Source: Bacteroidota bacterium
GTDB taxonomy: Bacteria; Bacteroidota; Ignavibacteria; Ignavibacteriales; Ignavibacteriaceae
Direction: 5' to 3'
Length of the DNA stretch: 5,478 bases
Assembly (NCBI GenBank): GCA_021778375.1
Contig: JAJYCM010000191.1
Span: forward strand, 1 to 5,478
In this document: positions 1-5,478 of the stretch, in pieces
Layout: the number at the start of each line of letters is the position of its first letter
Numbering within the stretch: the first letter of the stretch is position 1
Program-made: the position numbers and the translations under genes
Notes under the pieces: generated by a model
Told to the model about the DNA's origin: nothing
The model's database searches: none
Seen by the model: the letters and a program-made list of their open reading frames with translations, nothing else

Positions 1-151
1 CATCGTTTGGATAGTCAACACATGACCTTACAGCAGGTTTTGCTTTATTCCCTCGAGGCTTAAATTTATTTACTCCTTTGAAAGGGATTTGAGTTACCCC
101 ATTTACTTTTTCAGGAACGAATCGACCGGCTTCATTTACAATTAATTTCAT
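1..151 (-). CDS. citF: Probable citrate lyase alpha subunit, N-terminal 50 residues (cut by left edge)
   Basis: Only the first 50 codons are in the window; the frame stays open to base 1. The visible protein begins MKLIVNEAGRFVPEKVNG and continues through a basic, proline-containing stretch to a VRSCVDYPND segment near residues 41-50. From memory this resembles the N-terminal leader of bacterial citrate lyase alpha subunits, whose catalytic CoA-transferase-like domain follows. In that family CitF moves the acyl carrier from acetyl to citryl, so that CitE can cleave citryl-ACP. The ATG at 149-151 overlaps the TGA of the upstream citD-citE gene (ATGA), and an AAGG-type ribosome binding site lies about 6 bases upstream, pointing to translational coupling. 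Position directly after a CitD-CitE fusion is the strongest argument. The CoA-transferase motifs themselves lie outside the window. A citramalate lyase alpha subunit is an equally possible name. Confidence 0.75.
   Translation of the reverse strand, partial: MKLIVNEAGRFVPEKVNGVTQIPFKGVNKFKPRGNKAKPAVRSCVDYPND
148..151 (-). other. ATGA stop/start overlap coupling citDE to citF
   Basis: The citDE stop TGA (148-150) and the citF start ATG (149-151) share two bases. Such overlaps usually let a terminating ribosome restart on the next gene, which suits two subunits of one complex made in fixed ratio. Confidence 0.85.
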
Positions 152-1341
152 TCTTTACCTTCAGATAATTCCAAGATTCTTATAGCTCTTTTAACTACAG
201 GTGCATCAACCATTTTACTACCTATTGAAACTACCCCTAATCCTTTTGCCTCTGCTTCCTTAAATGCATCTACAATCTTTTTTGCTTTATCTACTTCATC
301 TATTGTCGGAGCAAATCCTTCGTGTACGATAGGAATCTGCCGCGGATGTATACAACCTTTGCCTTCAAAACCAAGTGATCTAGCCTCTAAAACGCTGTTG
401 CGGAGACCTTGCAAATCACCTACGTCTGAGAATACAGTATCAATCGCTTGAACGCCTGCTGCCTTTGCTGCATTTACTATCATTGACCTTGCATAAAAAC
501 TTTCTCTTCCTTCAAGTGTTCGCTGTGTTCCAATGTCTGCTGTATAATCTTCAAGTCCTATAGTTAATGCGCAGATATTATTTGAAGCTGTCGCTATTTC
601 GTATGCTCTAATAATTCCTAATGCGCTTTCAATAATCGGCATTAGAAAAATCTCGCTTGAAATATTGCATTCCTTTTTAATTCTATTGATTTCAGCTTCG
701 ACTTCGATTACTTGTTCCCGTGACTCACACTTAGGAATTAATATTACATGAACATTATGAGGCACAATAAATTTCAGGTCTTCAAGACCGCGGGGTAATT
801 GATTTATTCTTACCATTCTTTCCGATCTGTAAAAATCAACTTTTCTTAAGGCATTACGCACAAGTAACTGTGCGGCATCTTTCTCAGAATGCGCAACACT
901 GTCTTCTAAGTCTAAAATTATTCCGTCCGGTTGATGTAGTCCCGCATTAAGGAAAAATTTCGGTTCGTTCCCCGGCAAATAAAGCCGGCTTCTTCTTATC
1001 CTGTCCTTTGATGTATGATAAAGATTATCTTTATTAAATTCAGGAAGAAATTCTTTATCCAAGTCCTTATTTATTCTTCTGACTGCTAGCTCAAAACGTG
1101 CAGCAAGAACAAACGGTAATGCTCCGCTGTCTTCCAATAATATTTTGGCATTTTTTAAGTCAAAATAATTGCACATCTCAAGCACTTGCTCTTTTATTGA
1201 ATCTCCGTAAAGCGATAATACCTTGCTCTTTATGTCCAAATCAATTCCGCCTGATTTGGTTAATTCAATTTCAACATAACAATCCGAACGAATTTGGTTC
1301 CCTCGTTTACCGGCGAACGATATTAAGTTTTTAGTTTGCAT
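148..1341 (-). CDS. citE: Fused citrate lyase acyl carrier (CitD) and beta subunit (CitE)
   Basis: This 397-residue protein joins two subunits that are normally separate. Residues about 9-90 match CitD: an AG start, an SDC element at 19-21, a GGIDLDIKSKV stretch (31-41), YGDSIK (45-50), then DSGALPFVLAARFE (71-84). Residues about 115-397 are a CitE TIM barrel: RSRLYLPGNEPKFF (117-130), LDLEDSVAHSEKDA (143-156), VRIN (177-180), IIES (236-239), GLEDY (262-266), GFEGKGCIHPRQ (324-335), GLGVVS and KMVD near the end. E238 and D265 align with the Mg-binding Glu and Asp of CitE homologues. CitE cleaves the acyl-ACP thioester (citryl-ACP to acetyl-ACP plus oxaloacetate, or citramalyl-ACP to acetyl-ACP plus pyruvate). 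CitD carries the phosphoribosyl-dephospho-CoA arm on a serine; S19 is the best candidate, but its local context differs from the usual GTLES(S/G)D. The ATG at 1341 has an AGGA site 6 bases upstream. The exact substrate is inferred, not shown. Confidence 0.92.
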   Translation of the reverse strand: MQTKNLISFAGKRGNQIRSDCYVEIELTKSGGIDLDIKSKVLSLYGDSIKEQVLEMCNYFDLKNAKILLEDSGALPFVLAARFELAVRRINKDLDKEFLPEFNKDNLYHTSKDRIRRSRLYLPGNEPKFFLNAGLHQPDGIILDLEDSVAHSEKDAAQLLVRNALRKVDFYRSERMVRINQLPRGLEDLKFIVPHNVHVILIPKCESREQVIEVEAEINRIKKECNISSEIFLMPIIESALGIIRAYEIATASNNICALTIGLEDYTADIGTQRTLEGRESFYARSMIVNAAKAAGVQAIDTVFSDVGDLQGLRNSVLEARSLGFEGKGCIHPRQIPIVHEGFAPTIDEVDKAKKIVDAFKEAEAKGLGVVSIGSKMVDAPVVKRAIRILELSEGKE

Positions 1342-1347
1342 ATATTA

Positions 1348-1351
1348 TCCT
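1348..1351 (-). promoter_or_regulatory. Ribosome binding site of the citDE gene, next to a hairpin foot
   Basis: On the minus strand AGGA sits 6 bases before the ATG at 1341, which fixes the start. It lies only 2 bases past the inner end of the 14-base inverted repeat, so folding of that repeat would place a stable stem right beside the ribosome landing site. It should stay single-stranded when the stem forms, because it is not part of either arm. Confidence 0.7.
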
Positions 1352-1353
1352 GA

Positions 1354-1440
1354 AATAGGACGCAGATGATTTAAGATTATTTATGATTTAGTTATGATCA
1401 TAAAAATCATAGTTATATCATAAAAAATCTGCGTCCTATT
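1354..1440. repeat. 87-base palindromic element with perfect 14-base inverted ends
   Basis: The ends AATAGGACGCAGAT (1354-1367) and its exact reverse complement (1427-1440) enclose a 59-base core with only 9 G or C bases. The core holds a perfect 12-base palindrome TTATGATCATAA (1392-1403) and a further inverted pair TATGATTT (1382-1389) and AAATCATA (1404-1411), so nested folds are possible. The right arm overlaps the last two bases of the prpD-like stop codon, and the left arm ends just before the citDE ribosome binding site. In RNA this gives a 14-base-pair stem between two operon genes. There is no U-run after the stem, so it does not look like a standard terminator. No transposase or clear target duplication is seen. 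The design (GC-richer short ends, AT-rich symmetric core) suggests a small dispersed palindromic repeat or non-autonomous element; copy number cannot be judged from one window. A role as mRNA stabiliser or processing site is an alternative. Confidence 0.8.
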
Positions 1441-2878
1441 ATTCCTTAATTATTAGTCTATTCATAAAATCTCTTACAAACATTTTCTCGCAAGAGAAGA
1501 TCATTTTTTTAATTTCATTTTGCTGCTTAGAAGAAAGTAGTTCCGATGATAAAGCATTAAATTTATTTTCAAGATCTTCCGATGTCATCGGCTCTCTCGG
1601 ATCGCCTTTCGGATATTCAAGATATTCGGAAAATTCTTTCCCGTCTATTGTCTTTATTACAATTTTTGAAGGCTGCTTTTCCGGAAACATTTTTTCAAAC
1701 TCTGAAGAAGCTTCACCTTTGATTTTAGTAATCACTTCCCATATTCTTGGGTCTTTCATTTTCTCTTCTGAAAAAGATTGCGTAGTAACTTTATGGTCGA
1801 CTAAGGCGGCAGCAATGCAATAGGGAAGTGAATGATCTGCAGTTTCTCTTGATTCAGGATGATATTTATGCGAATCAAATAAAATATCACAAGCTCGTGC
1901 AATAGTTGTGACTGTAACGGATTCAATTTTATCGTAAGTAATTTTATTCCTCACAACTGCATTCAAAGTAGCAGTGATATGAGAATGCGTTAATGCTTCG
2001 GTAGGAAATGCTTTCATTCCGCATTCGAGTATCTTAAATCCATTTCCGAGATTTCCTGTTAACTTTTCTATATCCCATTTCCATTCATCAAGGCTTTCTC
2101 TGCCTTTCATTTTTACCAGGTTTAACTTTTGATCTTTTGCGTCCCAGCCAAAGAAGCAATCCATAAAACCTTCTTTACCTTCAAATACAGCTTCAGTGCC
2201 TGTGTAGCCGTTTTTAGCCATTATAGCTGCAAGCACTCCTGATTGAACTGCGAACGGATCAACAGTATTTTTCATCATCGTTAGTTTGCCTGCGGTTGGA
2301 CAACCGATAGTATAATTGTGACTCCCGCTAATCCCGATAGCATTTACCATCTGATCAACATCTAATCCTAAAAGTTTTCCCGCTACTATCGGGGAAACAA
2401 ATTGAGTTAACGTTGCGTGATGCCATTTCCGCTCACGAATTCCCGGCACTGCAAATTCACAAAGTCGTTCTTCAAATTCATAGGCAAGTACGATGGCAGT
2501 AATTACTTCTTCCATAGAGGTATTGAGCATCTCACCGGCGGCGAGTGCGGCAGGAATTAAATCAGATGGATGAGAAGGATCTTCTTTCCAATAAATATCA
2601 TTAAAATCGAGCGCCCTTATCATTAGTGAATTTATTAAAGATGAATTAACAGCAGGTAATTTATCTCCAAAGCCTATTAAAGTCGACTCAGCAGCGCCGC
2701 CCATGTTTTTATATAAATCACGCAGAATATTAACGTCTTTAGTCCGGTAACCGCCGTAAGCGCATCCAATAGAATCGTACAAAAATCTTTTTACCGCTTG
2801 TATAACTTCTTTTGGCAGGTCTTCGTACTTAAGCTTAACAGCATATTCTGAAATTTGGCGGGAGAGAGATTTACCCAT
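1439..2878 (-). CDS. MmgE/PrpD-family dehydratase or decarboxylase
   Basis: This 479-residue protein has the expected length and landmarks of the MmgE/PrpD family (2-methylcitrate dehydratase, cis-aconitate decarboxylase and relatives). Visible are RALDFND (88-94), HPSD (103-106), a WHHAT block (152-156), a K203-containing segment leading into AVQSGVLAA (210-218), EGKEGF (233-238), KAFPTEALTHSHI (289-301), RETADHSLPYCIAAAL (344-359) and YPKGDPREP (422-430). D94, H103, H154, K203 and H298 line up with residues lining the active site of mammalian cis-aconitate decarboxylase, so it is probably active. The family acts on citrate- and aconitate-like tricarboxylates without a metal cluster. The ATG at 2878 is preceded by GAGG with a 10-base gap. 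Translation ends at TAA followed in frame by TAG, and the palindromic element begins inside that stop. Lying between a homoaconitase-like enzyme and citrate lyase, it most likely dehydrates the same acid that the neighbours hydrate or cleave. Decarboxylase activity (as in itaconate formation) cannot be excluded. Confidence 0.88.
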   Translation of the reverse strand: MGKSLSRQISEYAVKLKYEDLPKEVIQAVKRFLYDSIGCAYGGYRTKDVNILRDLYKNMGGAAESTLIGFGDKLPAVNSSLINSLMIRALDFNDIYWKEDPSHPSDLIPAALAAGEMLNTSMEEVITAIVLAYEFEERLCEFAVPGIRERKWHHATLTQFVSPIVAGKLLGLDVDQMVNAIGISGSHNYTIGCPTAGKLTMMKNTVDPFAVQSGVLAAIMAKNGYTGTEAVFEGKEGFMDCFFGWDAKDQKLNLVKMKGRESLDEWKWDIEKLTGNLGNGFKILECGMKAFPTEALTHSHITATLNAVVRNKITYDKIESVTVTTIARACDILFDSHKYHPESRETADHSLPYCIAAALVDHKVTTQSFSEEKMKDPRIWEVITKIKGEASSEFEKMFPEKQPSKIVIKTIDGKEFSEYLEYPKGDPREPMTSEDLENKFNALSSELLSSKQQNEIKKMIFSCEKMFVRDFMNRLIIKE

Positions 2879-3003
2879 AATAGTTTTTCCTCAATTTTGC
2901 TTTCAACCTTTTAAACGGCTCTTATATTATAAATTTGCCCTCATAAAGTATCTTTTTGTGTTATCCGGTGATGCTTAATAATCCCATCGTTCCGATTCCC
3001 CCG

Positions 3004-4974
3004 CTACTCCATTTCTCTTACAACCCAACCTTCCAACCCGCCGCAAATAATCAAATCTTGTGCGACTTCACCTATAGGATCGAAAGTGTATTTCTTATGC
3101 ATATAAAGTAATTCGGAATGAATGAAATCTACTGTAATTGGGTTGCCTGTCTTTACAGTCAGCTTTTCAGTGCCAAATTTCTTCTTTAAATCAATTATAA
3201 GACCCGGGCATTCGATTAACAGGAGTCCGTTATTTAACGCATTTCGTTTATACGTCTCATTCAACGAGCCGGAAATTACTAAACCAATCCCTTTATATTT
3301 AATTGCTGTAGCCGCTTGCTCGCGTGAACTACCAGTGCCAAAATTAAACCCCGCAGCAAGTATGTCGCCTTCTTTTGCAAGCGTTTTAAAATTCTGGTCA
3401 TAATTTTCCATGACTACATCTGCCTGCTGAACAGGTGTAAAATCATCAACGTAAGTATACTTGCCGGGGTAGATTCCGTCAGTATTTAAGTTATCTTGAT
3501 AACAGAATATTACTTCACCTTCAATTTTTTTAGGAAAGCCTTTAATAATTTCAACCTTAGGAATTTTGTTGTTAGATTTTTTATTTAATTTTATATCACC
3601 GGTGACTTTGCACGGGCAATATTCCCATGAATAATCTATTTTTCCTGTAATAGCCGAAGCGGCAACCACTGCAGGCGAAGCTAAATAAGCTTCAGCTTTT
3701 GGCGAACCCATCCTACCTTTAAAGTTTCTGTTCGTCGCTGAAATGCCTACTTCTCCGTCCTCCAACAATCCTTCTCCTAATCCAATGCATGGACCGCAGC
3801 CCGACGGTAATGCAATTGCACCGGCTTCTACAAGTGCTTGCCAGTCTCCGCGTTTTTCGCTTTCCGACTGCGTTTCTTTCGAGGCAGCGGCAATATAAAA
3901 CTTCACACCTTCCGCAACCTTCTTTCCTCTTACAACTGCTGCTGCTTCTGCGAGATCACTAACCCGGCTGTTAACGCATGAAACTAAATATGCTTTATTA
4001 ATTTTAATTTCTTTTGATTTAATCTCTGAAAGAGTAGTCATTATTTTAACAGTATTTGGTCCTGATACTACCGGTTGAATTGAGCTAAGGTCAATTGTTA
4101 ACTCTTTTGCATAAAACGCTCCGTCATCCGCTTTGCAAATATTACTTTCAAGTTTATGAATTCTGTTGATATTCAATCTTGGATGCAGTCCATTTCCATC
4201 GCTGTCTGAAGGTACACCGGCTAAACCTCTTAAAGAAATTTGTTTGGCTCTATTCTTAAGCCAGTTGATAGTTACCTGGTCAGTTTGAAATACGCCGGCT
4301 AAAGCGCCCCATTCTGTTGACATGTTTGCAATTGTAAGTCTTTCATCAACGGTTAGATTATGAATGCCGTCTCCTGAAAATTCTATCGCATGATTCAATA
4401 CTTCATCATTATTAAAATATCCGCAAAGCGCAATTATTAAATCTTTTCCCGTTACACCCGGTCTTAAATTCCCTTTTAGAATTACTTTCGTAATAGGGGG
4501 TACCTGCCACCATGTTTTTCCTGTTGCCCATATTGATGCCGCGTCAGTTCGTACTATGGGTGTTCCAAGGCAGCCTAGCCCGCCGTACATATTAGAATGA
4601 CTATCTGAAGCAACTACCATCTTACCGGGGTAAGCATATCCTTCTTCACACATAATCTGATGTCCGATCCCTCTGCCTGCCGGATAAAAATCAACACTCA
4701 TTTTTTTTGCGAACTCTTCTATCTTTTTATACTTCGCTAAATTTTTTTCGCTTTTATCCTGTACATTATGATCAAAAGTAAAAACAGCCTGACGCGGATT
4801 AAAAATTTTTGATGCCCCAATACTTTTAAATTTGGGAATGACTGCCCCTGTATTATCGTGCGTCATTACGTAAGCTGGTTTAATTGTTATATAATCTCCG
4901 CTGTGGACTTCGTGATTTTTCTTTAAGCCAGCAGCATATCGTTGTGCGATTTTTTCGATTAAGGTTTGTGACAT
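3004..4974 (-). CDS. Homoaconitase of the fungal Lys4 type (aconitase superfamily)
   Basis: This 656-residue single-chain aconitase-fold enzyme resembles fungal homoaconitase much more than ordinary aconitase or LeuC/LeuD. Signature stretches include MTHDNTGAVIPKF (37-49), DFYPAGRGIGHQ (95-106), ASDSHSNMYGGLGCLGTP (122-139), WATGKTWWQVPP (149-160), LCGYFNNDEVLNHAIEF (183-199), a VDERLTIANMSTEWGAL block (209-225), SATNRNFKGRMGS (412-424) and GFNFGTGSSREQAATA (542-557). The 4Fe-4S ligands are C333 (in VSCVNSR), C393 and C396 (in SGCGPCIG). Substrate-binding R416, R421 and S549-S550-R551 are present, so catalysis should be intact. The C-terminal swivel domain follows a short linker (about 451-482) containing an unusual CPC pair (C453, C455). 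Fungal homoaconitase hydrates homoaconitate to homoisocitrate in lysine synthesis; here the neighbours suggest acid breakdown instead. The ATG at 4974 lies 1 base after the HD gene's stop, with an AGGA site inside that gene's end. It could equally act on cis-aconitate or 2-methylaconitate. Confidence 0.9.
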   Translation of the reverse strand: MSQTLIEKIAQRYAAGLKKNHEVHSGDYITIKPAYVMTHDNTGAVIPKFKSIGASKIFNPRQAVFTFDHNVQDKSEKNLAKYKKIEEFAKKMSVDFYPAGRGIGHQIMCEEGYAYPGKMVVASDSHSNMYGGLGCLGTPIVRTDAASIWATGKTWWQVPPITKVILKGNLRPGVTGKDLIIALCGYFNNDEVLNHAIEFSGDGIHNLTVDERLTIANMSTEWGALAGVFQTDQVTINWLKNRAKQISLRGLAGVPSDSDGNGLHPRLNINRIHKLESNICKADDGAFYAKELTIDLSSIQPVVSGPNTVKIMTTLSEIKSKEIKINKAYLVSCVNSRVSDLAEAAAVVRGKKVAEGVKFYIAAASKETQSESEKRGDWQALVEAGAIALPSGCGPCIGLGEGLLEDGEVGISATNRNFKGRMGSPKAEAYLASPAVVAASAITGKIDYSWEYCPCKVTGDIKLNKKSNNKIPKVEIIKGFPKKIEGEVIFCYQDNLNTDGIYPGKYTYVDDFTPVQQADVVMENYDQNFKTLAKEGDILAAGFNFGTGSSREQAATAIKYKGIGLVISGSLNETYKRNALNNGLLLIECPGLIIDLKKKFGTEKLTVKTGNPITVDFIHSELLYMHKKYTFDPIGEVAQDLIICGGLEGWVVREME

Positions 4975-4975
4975 T

Positions 4976-5478
4976 TTATCTTCCTGTCTCTTTAAACGGA
5001 TCGAAGCTTACAAAGTCCGCGTGATGAACAATTATCGATTCAACTGTTCGTTTTCCTAAATCTCCTTCTTTGGAATGAGTTGCAATAATATGTTGAACTT
5101 CTGCAGGTAAATTAAATCTATCGGCAATGGCTAAACCGCTAAAAGGATGACGCACTAATTTTCCTGATTCGCTTGTCGTCAATTTGCCGACCTTTATTTC
5201 GTATTCTAAAAGTTTTCCGACATCAATTAAAATGGCTCCGGCAATTAGGAAGTCCATATTTATTTTAATTTCGTCGCCGAAATTATTCTTCATAATTTTT
5301 GCCATCTCAACTGACAATTGTACTGCTGTTCTTTTATGTATAATGAAAGGAATTTTACAGTCTTTAAGAAGCAATGAGAAGGGAATGGTTTTCAGGTCTT
5401 CAATTGATAATACGCTATTTTCAATTGCATATACCCAGCAATCAAGAACCTTTTCTCTTAGTTCGTTATTCTCAATCC
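4976..5478 (-). CDS. HD-domain protein with altered HD motif (5' end beyond right edge)
   Basis: The frame is open from the right edge to the TAA at 4976-4978, giving 166 visible residues and no true start. The in-frame TTG at 5372-5374 is not a convincing start because the 34 codons before it read as protein (for example ELREKVLDCWVYAIENS and a helix leading to IPFSLLLKD). The HD-superfamily layout is clear: His in IIHKRTA, then AGAILIDVGKLLE, RHPFSGLAIA, HIIATHSKEG, and IIVHHADF with its terminal Asp. HD proteins are usually metal-dependent phosphohydrolases. Here the His of the HD doublet is Ile (codon 5225-5227, followed by Asp 5222-5224), so one metal ligand is missing; activity may be lost or altered. 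The gene is the most upstream visible member of the operon, 1 base from the homoaconitase-like gene, so its product is made together with the enzymes. A regulatory or maturation role is guesswork; the substrate is unknown. Confidence 0.82.
   Translation of the reverse strand, partial: IENNELREKVLDCWVYAIENSVLSIEDLKTIPFSLLLKDCKIPFIIHKRTAVQLSVEMAKIMKNNFGDEIKINMDFLIAGAILIDVGKLLEYEIKVGKLTTSESGKLVRHPFSGLAIADRFNLPAEVQHIIATHSKEGDLGKRTVESIIVHHADFVSFDPFKETGR

Noticed and set aside
1098..1334. A 78-codon plus-strand open frame inside citDE
   Set aside because: It lies antisense within the well-supported CitD domain, has no recognisable motif, and its product looks like a frame shadow.
1354..1440. Rho-independent terminator between the prpD-like gene and citDE
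   Set aside because: The stem is strong, but the loop is 59 bases long and the 3' arm is followed by UCAGGAU rather than a U-run, directly leading into a ribosome binding site.
2926..2931. Possible internal promoter: TATAAT on the minus strand in the 125-base spacer before the prpD-like gene
   Set aside because: No acceptable -35 hexamer lies 16-18 bases upstream, and TATAAT is easily found by chance in AT-rich spacer. The spacer is long enough for a promoter, but I cannot support one.
2879..3003. Small peptide or terminator in the spacer after the Lys4-like gene
   Set aside because: The only ATG frame of note gives an 8-residue peptide without a good ribosome site, and the best hairpin (GATG/CATC) is 4 base pairs with no U-run.
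3122..3403. A 93-codon plus-strand open frame inside the Lys4-like gene
   Set aside because: It is antisense to the conserved swivel domain of the enzyme, with no family resemblance or supporting context.
5372..5374. TTG as the start codon of the HD protein
   Set aside because: The frame continues open and protein-like to the right edge, so the TTG is an internal leucine and the gene is cut by the window.

Overview
The window lies within one minus-strand operon of an AT-rich bacterium. The genes are spaced tightly enough to be co-transcribed and use standard TAA/TAG/TGA stops. Read in the direction of transcription (right edge to left edge), the order is: an HD-domain protein cut by the right edge (4976-5478); a 656-residue aconitase-superfamily enzyme of the fungal Lys4 homoaconitase type (3004-4974); a 479-residue MmgE/PrpD-family protein (1439-2878); a citrate lyase acyl-carrier (CitD) domain fused to a CitE-type lyase domain (148-1341); and the first 50 codons of a probable citrate lyase alpha subunit, CitF (1-151). 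No rRNA, tRNA, CRISPR array or transposase is visible. Base composition and protein flavour would fit a Bacteroidota/Ignavibacteriota-like organism, but that is a weak inference without a marker gene.

The junctions support one transcript. The HD gene and the aconitase gene are separated by 1 base. The citDE stop and citF start overlap as ATGA. Two spacers break the pattern: 125 bases between the aconitase and prpD-like genes, and 97 bases between prpD-like and citDE. The second spacer is almost filled by an 87-base palindromic element (1354-1440) with perfect 14-base inverted ends and a very AT-rich core. One end overlaps the prpD-like stop codon and the other stops just short of the citDE ribosome binding site. 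It looks like a small dispersed repeat or an intercistronic RNA hairpin.

Biochemically the genes make a coherent tricarboxylate set: a dehydratase-type fold (MmgE/PrpD), a hydratase with an intact Fe-S cysteine triad (Lys4-like), and an acetyl-ACP lyase of the citrate/citramalate lyase class (CitD-CitE plus CitF). This suggests a module that isomerises a citrate-like acid (citrate, homocitrate or 2-methylcitrate) and cleaves it to acetate (or another short acid) plus a 2-oxoacid. A fungal-type homoaconitase beside a separate dehydratase and a citrate lyase is not a textbook arrangement and is the most interesting feature here. The actual substrate cannot be read from sequence alone. The operon's promoter and the lyase maturation genes (citC, citG, citX), if present, lie outside the window.
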